A DNA stretch of 64,000 nucleotides from Rhizobium sp. Root1203 (lineage in GTDB: Bacteria; Pseudomonadota; Alphaproteobacteria; Rhizobiales; Rhizobiaceae). A program made the position numbers and the translations under genes. The DNA lies in contig NZ_LMCW01000019.1 of NCBI RefSeq assembly GCF_001424945.1, positions 1 to 64,000 on the forward strand, given 5' to 3'. Shown piece by piece: positions 8,455-17,511 of this stretch; within the stretch, counting starts at the first letter, position 1, and every line of letters starts with the position of its first letter. The notes under the pieces are model-generated. The model had not been told where the DNA came from, ran no database searches, and worked only from the letters and a program-made list of their open reading frames with translations.

Positions 8455-9714
8455 CGTATCCTCCAAAATTTCCACCTGTGAGCATGATGTTTCCTTCGAG
8501 GTGTGTTGAAGGAAGACAAACTTGCCTCGGTGGTCGTTGTTCCACCTGGACAAGCAGCAAAAACTGTCGACATCAGTGTGCTGAGATTTCCGGCTCGGAC
8601 TTGGCGGCATTAGCCGAGAATACGCGGCAAGTGATCTGGGGTGAGTTCGTCGGCTCTCTACTCGCAGAGCCGGACATCCCTTGGGTGATTATTCGGGTCG
8701 CCGACGGCACCTTTTACGAGATCGAGACACGACGAGACCGTGCTGAACAAAATCAGCTCGACCTACAAAGATGTCCGCGCTGGCGAGCCCCCGATTGCCT
8801 CATGGCCTTTAAGAAATGTGGACTCTTGGGATTGAACGAAGCCGCTTTGTCAACAGAATCTTGCTCGTCGAGGAAATTAGCGCTGCTTGCGTGTCTGCGC
8901 AGAGGCTCTGCCTAAACGCCATAGGATACCTGCGTTGGAGGGCATTGGTCGACATTCTATCACTCAATAGCGCGAATATTCTGTGATCTATGGGATGAGT
9001 GCGATAAGCTCCTGTCTCAAATCTTGGAGCTGACCATGGCAAAAAAAGAGCGCCCAGAGGGTAGCGGCAAGACGAGCTCGCAGACCGCCTCGTTTGGGAG
9101 CGCACTGGGTCGGATCGTCAATCCGCTAAAGCGTATTCCAAGTCCGGAGCGTGGTCCTCGACGTCCATCGAGGACATGACCAAGCAGCTTACCAACCGCT
9201 TGACCGCACTTGGCCGCGCGATGTCGATAGTGCTCTTACTGCTTCGAACAAGTGCGTCCGCGCTTCCGGATATTTGGCGTCCATTTGGTTTTCCTTCCAA
9301 GGCGCTGCTGCCAGGCAGGTGGCGGTCTATACCGCCCGGCCGTGCTTGTCGAACGGCTTGAGAAATAACGACGGCGCGTGCTGTGCGGCCTCACCCTATC
9401 TACCAAAGGTGAGACTGGTCGTAACCCGCCAAGAGCGAGGCGTCGTCGCACATGACGAGCGCGCCCGCCGTCCGAAGTGCTTTGGAAAAAGCCGCTGGAC
9501 CTCAGGGCGATCGTGTCGATGCCATTCTTTTTCGCAATTCCCCATCTCAAGATCACAAATCCTGCACGGAATTGTCACGGGTATCCATGGCAAGGTCGTG
9601 AAGCGCTTGAGTATCGGGATCGGATTCCGCTGAAAGGATGACACTCAGCAAGGTGGCTCGGGCAACCACTTTCTTGGTCGCACCAGGAAATTGTGCTTTC
9701 ACCGTTCGATGAGA
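8455..9714. other. Decayed region, no intact gene seen
   Basis: Plus-strand 8573-8855 reads as protein across a one-base frame change: one frame gives VIWGEFVGSLLAEPDIPW and VADGTFYEIE, the next gives VLNKISSTYKDVRAGEPP then a stop. This looks like a frameshifted remnant of an unrecognised gene. Around 9036-9300 short frames (one with a ribosome site at 9036) overlap and break. I cannot support a functional gene here. Confidence 0.45.
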
Positions 9715-9838
9715 GCTTTGCCATCGTTCGCCAAGTCGACAAGTGGTTCGGCTTCAGGCCGTGTCGCTCTGCGACCTCATTAACCATCGCGCCTGGCCGA
9801 AGGCTCCGAAACTCAACAGCTTTTTCGTGCAGTGACAA
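9715..9838 (-). mobile_element. IS66-family OrfA (TnpA) fragment
   Basis: The minus-strand frame contains FRSLRPGAMVNEVAERHG and KPNHLSTWRTMAK, the helix-turn-helix core of the small accessory OrfA protein of IS66-family elements in rhizobia. Both ends are missing: the 5' part of OrfA is absent and the downstream frame degenerates after about 40 residues. No OrfB or large transposase is nearby. It marks an old insertion in the eroded zone. Confidence 0.6.
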
Positions 9839-9907
9839 GGGCCTAGCCGAGAGGATGCTATAGCCCCACCTATGTTCGATCGAGGCGAGCGAATTGCGGC
9901 GGTGGCA

Positions 9908-10843
9908 CTAGGCGGGAACATCCTCGACCTTATCCCTGCAAAGCTCTATGCCGACCTCTGTGACACACGCCACCAAGTCCTTCCTTGGTTGGTCCATGAC
10001 GTAACCCTCGCGGAAGAAAACCGCGATATCCCGATTCAGGGTCGCGTCGTAGAAGGGCAGCTCGTAGAGCCGCTGCTCAGCAACTTCTTCGCGGACAGCG
10101 TGGGCCGGCAGCAAGGCCAAGTGTTCGGTCTCCGCAACCAACGACTTGAGCAGGGACACCGATCCGCAGACCGTGATCTGGGGAAGGGGAGCATCCATGG
10201 TCCGCATAATGTGATCCAAGACAGTGTGCGTCCTGCGCGATGTCGGACTGATCCACGGGTATTTGACGAGATCGTTCCAGGTTAGCGTTTCCAGTTTGCG
10301 CAATGGATGGTTTATCCCAGCGATGACCCGCAGGGTGTCACGGAACAGCACCCGCTGACGGAGACCGTCCAGCATGTCGAAGACCTTGGTGAACCCGATT
10401 ACGAAATCGAAGTCCCGCCGCAGCAGGCCTGTTAGAAGATCGACCTGAGCGTTTTCGACAACCTCGAGGTGGCCACCTTCGTGAGTCTCTCGCCATTTGC
10501 TGAGTGCCATCGGCACGATTTTGCTTGCTAGGCTTGGTAGACTGCCAATGCGGATCGACTCGCTGCGACAATCGTCCGCGTTCAACAGGTCACGTTCAGC
10601 GAGCTGGATCTCTTCCCTGATGAGACGCGCATGACAGTAAAGGATGTCGCCCTTCCTTGTCGCGACAATGCCTTTCGGGCCGCGCTCGAGGAGCTGCATC
10701 CCAAGCTCAGCTTCCAATCGATCCATTGAGGTCGACAGGGCAGGCTGCGACACGCTCAGCTGACGTGCTGCGCGGTTCAAGCTACCCTGCTCAATCACCG
10801 CGGCGAAGTAGAGCAGCTTCTTAGGATCAATTTCGAGCACCAT
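9908..10843 (-). CDS. LysR-family transcriptional regulator
   Basis: A 311-residue LTTR. The winged helix-turn-helix is at 8-65 (LLYFAAVIEQGSLNRAARQL, SQPALSTSMDRLEAELG), followed by the linker helix and a two-lobed effector domain (95-300). Length is normal. It is read away from the ALDH operon ending at 10900, on the same strand and downstream of it, with GGAGG somewhat far (about 11 bases) from the ATG. A control role over the neighbouring module is plausible but its position downstream rather than divergent makes that uncertain. Confidence 0.9.
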   Translation of the reverse strand: MVLEIDPKKLLYFAAVIEQGSLNRAARQLSVSQPALSTSMDRLEAELGMQLLERGPKGIVATRKGDILYCHARLIREEIQLAERDLLNADDCRSESIRIGSLPSLASKIVPMALSKWRETHEGGHLEVVENAQVDLLTGLLRRDFDFVIGFTKVFDMLDGLRQRVLFRDTLRVIAGINHPLRKLETLTWNDLVKYPWISPTSRRTHTVLDHIMRTMDAPLPQITVCGSVSLLKSLVAETEHLALLPAHAVREEVAEQRLYELPFYDATLNRDIAVFFREGYVMDQPRKDLVACVTEVGIELCRDKVEDVPA

Positions 10844-10899
10844 AGCCAGAACTCACCTCCATTCATTCCAAGATGAGTCTAGAGCTTTGAGCTTAAAAA

Positions 10900-12354
10900 T
10901 CAAACTCGTACGCGGCGTTCTGCGATTGTCTTGGCAACTGTGTAGCTGTTGTACATTTCAGTCCCGCCTTCGCGGCCGATTCCGCTTTCTCGGTAACCGC
11001 CAAACGGCGCATCGCCGCCTGGGCTGGTGAACACGTTAAGTGCCACCGACCCGACTTGAAGCTCGCGAGACAGATGGTTGGCGCGCTCGATGTTATTAGT
11101 GAACACGAACGCAGCAAGGCCCATGTTGAGGCTGTTACTGATCTGGAGCGCTTCGTCCATGGAATCCACTGCCGTGCACGGAGCGATCGGTCCGAAAGGT
11201 TCCTCGCTCATTACCCGGGCGTCGAGGGGTACGTCCGCGAGGACAGTCGGTGCGTAGAACCAGCCTCGGTTGCCGACACGCTTGCCGCCGGTCGTGACCT
11301 TCGCTCCATGAGAGACCGCGTCGTCGACAAGGTCGGCCATTGCGGCCAAGCGGCGACGGTTGGCGAGGGGACCCATCTGCACGCCTTCGGAGAAGCCATC
11401 ACCGACTTTGAGTTTGCTGGCCTTTTCAGTGAGGCTTTCGACGAAATCATCATACCGCGAGCGATGAATAAGGAAGCGAGAAGGAGCCGAGCAGAACTGC
11501 CCCGCCATCCGAAACTTCCAGTTTACCGCCAACTGAGCGATCTCGTCCGCATTGGTATTCTCGTCGATCAGCACAGGCGCATGGCCGCCAAGCTCCATGA
11601 GGACAGGCTTCATGGTCTCCACTGCAAGCCTGGTGAGGTGCTTGCCGACGTTGATCGAACCAGTCAACGTCACGAGACGAGTGATCGGCGACAGGACCAG
11701 CGTGCGAGACACCTCGTCTGGGTTGCCGAAGACAACGTTCAAAACGCCCTTGGGGAGGCCGGCGTCTAGGAAGCACTGCGCGAACATGCATGCGGTCGCG
11801 GGGGTCTCTTCGGCTGGCTTGAGGATGACCGAGCATCCAGCAGCGAGGGAGGCGCTGATCTTGCGAGAGGGAGCGCTCATCGGAACGTTCCACGGCGTGA
11901 AGGCGGCCACGGGGCCAACGGGTTCGCGAACCACAAACTGCTGAATTGGTGGGTCGGTCGGCACAATACGGCCATACAGGCGACGGATTTCTTCCGAATC
12001 CCAATCCAGGAAGGTCGCGGAGCGCTCGATCTCGGCCAGCACCTCACCGTAGGTACGTCCGGACTCGGCCGTGAAGATTGGCGCAATCTCCTTTGCCCGT
12101 TGACGAACAAGTGCTGCGGCGCGCCGCATCACTGCGGCCCGTTCCGTCGGAGGGGTCTTACGCCACACCTCGAAACCGCGGGCAGAAGATGCCAAAGCGT
12201 TCTGAAGGTCTTGGGCGCTGGCTTTGGGCACCTGGCCGAGGATCGTCTCGTCGCTGGGGTTCTCTACCTCACAGAGGGCCTCGCGATCGTAGATCCATTC
12301 TCCGTCAATCAGGAGGCCGATCTTGGGGTAGGTGTATTGCTCTTTGTCTGTCAT
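10900..12354 (-). CDS. NAD(P)-dependent aldehyde dehydrogenase
   Basis: A 484-residue ALDH. Landmarks: TPWNVP (Asn156), LTGSINVG (230-237), catalytic base Glu254 in MELGGHAP and nucleophile Cys288 in AGQFCSAP. Start 12354 chosen from family-like MTDKEQYTYPKIGLLIDGEW with GGACAG upstream. Similar in style to succinate-semialdehyde and alpha-ketoglutarate-semialdehyde dehydrogenases, which end several oxidative sugar pathways, but substrate class is an inference. It lies 68 bp downstream of the 2-hydroxyacid dehydrogenase on the same strand. Confidence 0.92.
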   Translation of the reverse strand: MTDKEQYTYPKIGLLIDGEWIYDREALCEVENPSDETILGQVPKASAQDLQNALASSARGFEVWRKTPPTERAAVMRRAAALVRQRAKEIAPIFTAESGRTYGEVLAEIERSATFLDWDSEEIRRLYGRIVPTDPPIQQFVVREPVGPVAAFTPWNVPMSAPSRKISASLAAGCSVILKPAEETPATACMFAQCFLDAGLPKGVLNVVFGNPDEVSRTLVLSPITRLVTLTGSINVGKHLTRLAVETMKPVLMELGGHAPVLIDENTNADEIAQLAVNWKFRMAGQFCSAPSRFLIHRSRYDDFVESLTEKASKLKVGDGFSEGVQMGPLANRRRLAAMADLVDDAVSHGAKVTTGGKRVGNRGWFYAPTVLADVPLDARVMSEEPFGPIAPCTAVDSMDEALQISNSLNMGLAAFVFTNNIERANHLSRELQVGSVALNVFTSPGGDAPFGGYRESGIGREGGTEMYNSYTVAKTIAERRVRV

Positions 12355-12422
12355 GTCATCTGTCCTTTGGAGATCGATCAAAGTCGATCTCGCTCTGATG
12401 TTCTCGGCGGCGCGTGCGGCCG

Positions 12423-13346
12423 TCAATGCGTTGTGGTCGCCAGGAATGCGAGAACCTCGTCCTCCGCAATCCGCGCGCCTCGGGATCGTTGGCCCCACGT
12501 CTGACCGCCGATATGCGGGGTCAGAATTACGTTGGGCAGCGCCGCCAGCCGGGGCGGAATCACCGGTTCGCTATCGAGGACATCCAATGCCGCGCCCGCG
12601 ATAGTCTTGTTTTCCAGTGCTGTAACGAGAGCTTCAGTGTCGACGAGGTTGCCACGTGCTACGTTGATGAGACGGCCCTTTGGTCCGAGCGCAGCCAGTT
12701 CCTGCGCACCAATGATTTTCTTGAGGTCCGGCGTTCCGGGGACAGCCAGTACAAGGATGTCACTTGCCGCGGCGAGTGCTTCCCATCCCTCATACAGCGT
12801 TGCACCGAGACCCTCGTTGGAACCACGCTTGAGCCCTGCGATCTTCATCTTCGAGGCGGAGGCGCGAGCGGCGATCGCTTGGCCGATCCGGCCGCTGAGG
12901 CCACCGATGCCGATAGTCATTCCTACTGGGCTGTCGCCTACCTCGAAGCGCCCGTTCTGCCAGTCGCCGTTGCGCGCGAACGCGTCTGCGCGGACCAGGT
13001 CGCGGCAAAGCATAATCGTCAGCGTCATCGCAAGGTCGGCGACATCATCAGTCAGCGCTTCGCCGACACAGCGGACGCGAACTCCGCGCTTCTCGAGAGC
13101 AGGTATATCGATCTTGTCGCTTCCAGCCCCCTGCGAAACGACGAAACCCAAGTTTGGGAGGGCAGCGGCAAGCTCGGCGCTGCAACCGCGTGTCGCGCTG
13201 GTCATCAGAACGCGTACGGTCTGTCGCTCGCTCTCAGGGAGGGAGGCGACCTGTTCAGGTGCGGGCACAATCCGAACCCAGTCAGCTTCCTCGAGTTTTG
13301 GATAGGTCATACCGGCGAGTGGCGGGAAGGAAAGGATCGGTTTCAT
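12423..13346 (-). CDS. D-isomer-specific 2-hydroxyacid dehydrogenase (NAD-binding)
   Basis: A 307-residue two-domain dehydrogenase. The Rossmann glycine motif is GIGGLSGRIG (146-155), slightly longer than the usual GxGxxG; the catalytic triad Arg231 (ARGNLVD), Glu260 (DSEP) and His278 (TPHIGG) is intact. Such enzymes interconvert 2-keto and D-2-hydroxy acids such as glyoxylate, hydroxypyruvate or 2-ketogluconate. It is the first gene of a pair with the ALDH. A copy of the shared 21-bp inverted repeat lies 78 bp upstream of its start. Confidence 0.9.
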   Translation of the reverse strand: MKPILSFPPLAGMTYPKLEEADWVRIVPAPEQVASLPESERQTVRVLMTSATRGCSAELAAALPNLGFVVSQGAGSDKIDIPALEKRGVRVRCVGEALTDDVADLAMTLTIMLCRDLVRADAFARNGDWQNGRFEVGDSPVGMTIGIGGLSGRIGQAIAARASASKMKIAGLKRGSNEGLGATLYEGWEALAAASDILVLAVPGTPDLKKIIGAQELAALGPKGRLINVARGNLVDTEALVTALENKTIAGAALDVLDSEPVIPPRLAALPNVILTPHIGGQTWGQRSRGARIAEDEVLAFLATTTH

Positions 13347-13423
13347 CGTTCCAGACTGTTGTGAGATTGACTTGGCATCACGCTATCACGGAGGCGTCAG
13401 GCGACAATGGTGCCGCGAAGGCC

Positions 13424-13444
13424 GTTATAGCTTTATATTATATC
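13424..13444. promoter_or_regulatory. Shared 21-bp operator-like inverted repeat, site 1
   Basis: GTTATAG-N7-TTATATC in the 120-bp gap between the SMP-30 gene end and the hydroxyacid dehydrogenase start. It matches the pattern seen again at 15141, 21559, 21657 and 40186. It is AT-rich against a GC-rich background. Operator role is inferred from recurrence and position. Confidence 0.5.
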
Positions 13445-13466
13445 ATTAGGACCCAAGGCGGTGGCC

Positions 13467-14291
13467 TTATAGGTCGACGTAGAAGACCGCGCTCTTTGGT
13501 AGGCCAGCTGCCATGTCGGCTTCTGTTCCGAGAAATGCCGTCATAAACAGGCGACGGCCATTCTCCCCGCCCAGCGTGCACGAGATTCCCGACCCTTCGA
13601 AATTGATGCTGTCCGTGATCTGCCCACCATTCAGCACGCGGACGAACTCGCCCGTGTTATAAATCCCGGCCCAGATCGCACCGGTCTCGTCCGCGCAGAT
13701 TCCGTCAGGCTGCCTGCCCGAAAGATCAGCAAAGAGGCGTTTGTTGCTGAGATTGCCGGCGGAATCGATATCGAACGAGCTGATCCGTGCCTTCCACGTC
13801 TCGGCAACCACCAGGGTGCGGCCACCGTTGATGACTACGGAGCCGTTCGGGAAATCCACATCGCGGGCAGCGACGGCCACCGAGCCGTCAGGATCCACGC
13901 GGTGAAGATTCGTGGTCTGAGGAGGCTGTCCCGCAACGAAGTCGTACCCGAAATCGCCGACATAAATCGTGTCGAGTGAATCGACCGCGAAGTCGTTGAG
14001 CCACCATTTGGTATGGGAGGAAAGATCGGCGTAATCGGAGACCGAATTGCCGTCGTATCGGAGGAGCTTCCGATCCTTGGCCGACACGATCACGAGCGAC
14101 CCGTCGGAAAGGAAGCCCAGTCCAGACGGTCTGTTCGGAATTTCGAGACAATTCGACCGCTCACCACGCGCTGTCAGCGAATAGACCTTGTGATCGAAGA
14201 CGTCCGAGACCCAGAGTTGACCATCACGCCATTTTGGAGATTCGAGGAACAGAAAACCGTCCGCAAACAGTTTCGGCCTGATCTCGTTCAT
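13467..14291 (-). CDS. SMP-30/gluconolactonase/LRE-family lactonase (module A)
   Basis: A 274-residue six-bladed propeller lactonase, expected to hydrolyse a sugar lactone to the aldonic acid using one divalent metal. The family ligands are all visible: Glu17 (FLESPKW), Asn99 (WLNDF), Asn149 (FPNGS) and Asp196 (QPDGI). No signal peptide, so cytoplasmic. GGGAGG precedes the ATG at 14291, preferred over the one five codons earlier. It follows the SDR at 14316-15059 by 24 bp, a natural pairing: dehydrogenase makes the lactone, this enzyme opens it. It belongs to a different subfamily from the second SMP-30 protein at 42127. Confidence 0.9.
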   Translation of the reverse strand: MNEIRPKLFADGFLFLESPKWRDGQLWVSDVFDHKVYSLTARGERSNCLEIPNRPSGLGFLSDGSLVIVSAKDRKLLRYDGNSVSDYADLSSHTKWWLNDFAVDSLDTIYVGDFGYDFVAGQPPQTTNLHRVDPDGSVAVAARDVDFPNGSVVINGGRTLVVAETWKARISSFDIDSAGNLSNKRLFADLSGRQPDGICADETGAIWAGIYNTGEFVRVLNGGQITDSINFEGSGISCTLGGENGRRLFMTAFLGTEADMAAGLPKSAVFYVDL

Positions 14292-14315
14292 CAGTATTCC
14301 TCCCATTGCCGGTCG

Positions 14316-15059
14316 TTACCACCCACCGTCGCAGTGGATGTCCTGTCCGCTTATAAGGTCCGCCAGCGGACTAGATAGGAAGACGGCGAGGTTGGCGATA
14401 TCCACCGGCTCGATCCTGCGCTTGATGCTTTGACGCTCAAGAATCCATTGATGGTAGGCTTCCCGCTTTTCGCCAAAGTGCCGCCATTCGGCATCCGACA
14501 GAACCGCGCCGGGAGAGATGCCGTTCACGGTGATGTTGTACTTGCCTAGTTCGCGGGCCATCGACTTCACCAAGCCGTACATCGCGCCCTTCGAAGCTAC
14601 GTAGGGTACAAATCCTTCCCAGTTGCCGTTGAGGGTGAGGGAGGTCAGATTGATGATCTTCCCGTACTTCTTTTGCTTCATCAGGGTGCTGCAGGCTCTC
14701 GACAGCACGAATGCCGCGCTCGAGTTCACGCGGACCTCTTCCTCGTACTCCTCGATGGAGAATTCCTCGTGCGGCTTGTTGACCACAAATGCTGCGTTGT
14801 TCACGAGGATGTCGATGCCGCCGACTTCGTCAGCAAGGCGGGTAACGGACTTTTCGAGATCGGACAGCCGGTTGAGGTCTGCGCCGAAGTAGCGGACGTC
14901 CTTCGCCAGTTCCTTGAGGACCTCGTCGACATTCTGCGCATCTGGACGGTCCGATGCGATTACCTTCGCGCCCTCTTGGGCAAAGCGCGACACAAGTGAT
15001 TTGCCGATCGTGCCTAAAGCGCCTGTGATGAGTACGGTTTTGCCAGCCAATGTGGGCAT
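14316..15059 (-). CDS. Short-chain dehydrogenase/reductase (SDR)
   Basis: A 247-residue classical SDR: TGALGTIG at 12-19, NNAA at 87-90, catalytic Tyr153 and Lys157 (YVASK) with Ser140. Asp37 after beta-2 (ASDRP) favours NAD. GGAGGAGAG just before the ATG at 15059 decides the start. First gene of a minus-strand unit with the SMP-30 lactonase; divergent from the MmgE/PrpD gene across a 199-bp gap holding an operator-like repeat. Likely oxidises a sugar or sugar derivative at a carbonyl-forming position; exact substrate unknown. Confidence 0.9.
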   Translation of the reverse strand: MPTLAGKTVLITGALGTIGKSLVSRFAQEGAKVIASDRPDAQNVDEVLKELAKDVRYFGADLNRLSDLEKSVTRLADEVGGIDILVNNAAFVVNKPHEEFSIEEYEEEVRVNSSAAFVLSRACSTLMKQKKYGKIINLTSLTLNGNWEGFVPYVASKGAMYGLVKSMARELGKYNITVNGISPGAVLSDAEWRHFGEKREAYHQWILERQSIKRRIEPVDIANLAVFLSSPLADLISGQDIHCDGGW

Positions 15060-15140
15060 ATTCTCTCCTCCATGTATGTGCCTTGAACTTTCCATTTCGG
15101 AGTTCACTTGAGAACCATCAATCTCGCGAGGTTCAGTTTT

Positions 15141-15161
15141 GATATAAGTAAAAGTTATATC
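15141..15161. promoter_or_regulatory. Shared 21-bp operator-like inverted repeat, site 2
   Basis: GATATAA-N7-TTATATC, a perfect 7-7-7 inverted repeat centred in the divergent promoter region between the SDR/SMP-30 unit and the MmgE/PrpD gene. It is the best-symmetry copy of the motif in the window and is well placed to control both directions. Confidence 0.6.
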
Positions 15162-15258
15162 CCATCTCTGGGTTCATCCGCCGTGTGAAGGTTGGAGATG
15201 AGATCGGCGCTCGTTCGTGCGACATCATTGCATTCGGTGAAGAACAAGGTTTTCGACA

Positions 15259-16644
15259 ATGACTGATGATAAGCGCGATCTCGTCCATCTTTTCGGCACC
15301 CATGCGGCCGAGGTGACCTATGATAGGCTAGATGACGACGCGCGTTGGGCCGCCAAGAAGAGTATCCTCGACACGCTTGGCGTCATCCTCGCTGCTAGTG
15401 GTATGGAGCCGGCAGTCCGAGCGGTCGCGGAGATTGTCGCCGAAACAGGCGGTCGCCCCGACTGTACCGTTCTGGGGTTCGGAGGCCGGGCTCCGGCCCT
15501 GATGGCTGCGATGGCGAACGGCGCGCTCGCGCATTGCCTCGATTACGATGACCAAACGCCATGGGGCCAACATACGGCCAGCTCGATCGTGCCGGCCGTT
15601 TTTGCGCTCGCCGAGCGCAGGGGCGGGATCAACGGTAAGGACCTGATCGCGGCGGTCGCTGCTGGTCAGGACATCTTCGCTCGGCTCAGGTGCAACGTGG
15701 GTTGGCAGAAGGACTGGAACCTGTCCACGGTCCTGGCGGTCTTCGCCGCTACTGCATCCGCAAGTCGGGTCTTGGGTCTCTCTGCGGCGCGCACCTCGGC
15801 TGCTATGGGGATCGCGACGATGCAGTCATCGGGGATTATGGAAATGGTCGCGGGCAGGGGAAGCGACCTCCGCGGCATGTACGCGGGGTTCTCGGCCAAG
15901 GGAGCTGTGCTTGCGACCATGATGGCCGAGAAGGGTGTGGCTGGCATCGATAAGGCCTTCGAAGGCCAGTATGGTTTCATGAATACGTACTTCGGCGGGC
16001 GCTACGATCGCGACAAGATCGTCGCGGGGCTTGGCAGTGAGTTCCTTGGAAGCGGAACGCTCTACAAGCGTTGGCCATGTGTCGGTACCGCGCACAGCCA
16101 CATGAAAGCCGCCATCGATATCGTCACCCGCAACAACATCCAACCGGACGAAATCGCCGAGATTCGGCTCCACGTCGGCGATTACCACGACCTTATGTGC
16201 CAGCCTTTGGAGGAGCGGCGCGCACCGGCGACGCTTGCAGACGCAAAGTTCAGTCTCCCCTACCTCGTGTCGGTCGGCGTGGTTCGCAGGGGAATGAGCG
16301 TCACTGACTTCACAGAGGCGGCGCTCCAAGACAAACAGGTGCTCTCTGTCGGCAAGAAGATGACTTTGATCCGGGATGCGGCGCTTGATTGGAAGCTTGA
16401 GTTGCCGCCCGGTCGTGTGGAAATCACCACCCGCGATGGCGGGCGTTGGATAGAGGAGGGCCATCGTGTCCCGGGTAACGCCGACAATCCGATGAACTGG
16501 GAAGACGTCTGCGTGAAGTTTTTCGAGTGCGCGTCCGTCGCGGCCAACCCTGTCCCTGAGACAGTTTCGGCGAGAGCCGCAGCCCTCGCCGAACATCTGG
16601 AAACCCTTGAAGATGCAACGGAACTGGTCAGGTGTCTCGCCTGA
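15259..16644 (+). CDS. MmgE/PrpD-family protein (module A)
   Basis: A 461-residue member of the MmgE/PrpD family, whose characterised members include 2-methylcitrate dehydratase, cis-aconitate decarboxylase and iminodisuccinate epimerase. The all-helical N-terminal domain covers roughly 1-265 and the small alpha/beta domain roughly 270-390. Blocks ASGMEPAVR (46-54), LRCNVGW, DWNLSTV, GSDLRGMYAGFS and YDRDK recur almost unchanged in the second copy at 43066, so they are paralogues. Single gene on the plus strand, ending in a hairpin that overlaps its stop. Given the sugar-lactone setting and no other dehydratase nearby, a sugar-acid dehydratase or epimerase role is possible but unproven. Confidence 0.9.
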   Translation: MTDDKRDLVHLFGTHAAEVTYDRLDDDARWAAKKSILDTLGVILAASGMEPAVRAVAEIVAETGGRPDCTVLGFGGRAPALMAAMANGALAHCLDYDDQTPWGQHTASSIVPAVFALAERRGGINGKDLIAAVAAGQDIFARLRCNVGWQKDWNLSTVLAVFAATASASRVLGLSAARTSAAMGIATMQSSGIMEMVAGRGSDLRGMYAGFSAKGAVLATMMAEKGVAGIDKAFEGQYGFMNTYFGGRYDRDKIVAGLGSEFLGSGTLYKRWPCVGTAHSHMKAAIDIVTRNNIQPDEIAEIRLHVGDYHDLMCQPLEERRAPATLADAKFSLPYLVSVGVVRRGMSVTDFTEAALQDKQVLSVGKKMTLIRDAALDWKLELPPGRVEITTRDGGRWIEEGHRVPGNADNPMNWEDVCVKFFECASVAANPVPETVSARAAALAEHLETLEDATELVRCLA

Positions 16645-16648
16645 CCAG
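16624..16648. terminator. Hairpin between convergent MmgE/PrpD and SDR genes
   Basis: CTGGTCAGG and CCTGACCAG form a perfect 9-bp stem with a 7-base loop, overlapping the plus-strand stop codon. It lies just before the convergent SDR stop and may terminate transcription in both directions. No long T-run follows. Confidence 0.5.
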
Positions 16649-16656
16649 TAAATCGG

Positions 16657-17433
16657 TCAGATTCCTGCGGTCTGGCCGCCATCTACGATCATGGCGTGGC
16701 CGGTAACGAAGCCGGCCGCGTCCGAGCAAAGCCACAGGACCGTGCCAGCAATCTCCTCCGGACGACCCATGCGACCGATCGGCTCCTGGGCAATCATGAA
16801 GGCGCGACCTTCATCCGTGTCATTCGTGTAGCGCGAGATCATTGGGGTATCGATGATGCCGGGGCAAATGGCGTTAACCCGGATGCCCTTGTCGGCATAC
16901 TCGAGCGCTGCAACCTTGCTCGCTGCGACGACGCCGAACTTCGATGCGCAGTAGCTAGATTGATTGCGGATAGCGAGGACACCCGCGCCAGACGCGGTGT
17001 TGACGATCGCGCCGCTACCCTGCTTGAGCATAATCTCGATCTGATACTTCATGCAGAGGAATACGCTCTTGAGGTTGACCGAGATGATGCGATCCCAAAG
17101 CTCTTCCGAAATATCCCCAATTGGCTGCGCAGGCTGTTCAATGCCGGCGTTGTTGTGGGCGGCATCTAGCCGGCCAAACGCCTCGACGGTCTTATCGAGC
17201 GCTGCTTTCACCTGATCGCCTTTGGTAACGTCACAGATGAGAGGGAGGACTTTGCCCCCGGCATCGTTGATCAGCGCTACCGTCTCGTTGAGGCTCTTCT
17301 CGCTGATGTCGACGGCGGCAACTGATGCACCTGCCTTGGCAAAGGCGAGGGCAGTCGCCCGTCCAACACCGCTCCCAGCCCCGGTCACGAAGGCAACTTT
17401 GCCATTGTAGTCTACCCGCGGAATATCGGTCAC
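16657..17433 (-). CDS. Short-chain dehydrogenase/reductase (SDR)
   Basis: A 258-residue classical SDR: TGAGSGVG at 17-24, NNAG at 94-97, Ser148, Tyr161 and Lys165 (YCASK). The VDISE segment after beta-2 points to NAD. GTG at 17433 is taken as start because GGAG sits eight bases before it; GTG three codons earlier is an alternative. It is separated from the ABC operon upstream by a strong terminator, so it has its own promoter or depends on read-through. Resembles glucose/xylose-type and 3-oxoacyl-type SDRs; substrate unknown. Confidence 0.9.
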   Translation of the reverse strand: MTDIPRVDYNGKVAFVTGAGSGVGRATALAFAKAGASVAAVDISEKSLNETVALINDAGGKVLPLICDVTKGDQVKAALDKTVEAFGRLDAAHNNAGIEQPAQPIGDISEELWDRIISVNLKSVFLCMKYQIEIMLKQGSGAIVNTASGAGVLAIRNQSSYCASKFGVVAASKVAALEYADKGIRVNAICPGIIDTPMISRYTNDTDEGRAFMIAQEPIGRMGRPEEIAGTVLWLCSDAAGFVTGHAMIVDGGQTAGI

Positions 17434-17459
17434 GAATTTCACTCCAGTGTTTCAAGGTA

Positions 17460-17497
17460 AAGAAAAGCGGCCGCCGGTCGGAGGACCGGCGGCCGCG
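17460..17497 (-). terminator. Strong Rho-independent terminator of the sugar ABC operon
   Basis: GCGGCCGCCGGTC and GACCGGCGGCCGC form a perfect 13-bp GC stem with a 4-base loop. On the minus strand it is followed by TTTTCTTT, and it starts about 15 bp after the permease stop. Confidence 0.9.
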
Positions 17498-17511
17498 GGA
17501 TAGTTGTCAGG

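Noticed and set aside
9036..9179. A 47-codon plus-strand frame with a good ribosome site (GGAGC before ATG)
   Set aside because: No motif, and the neighbouring frame reads better as protein from 9065 on, so this is more likely part of a decayed gene than a real small gene.
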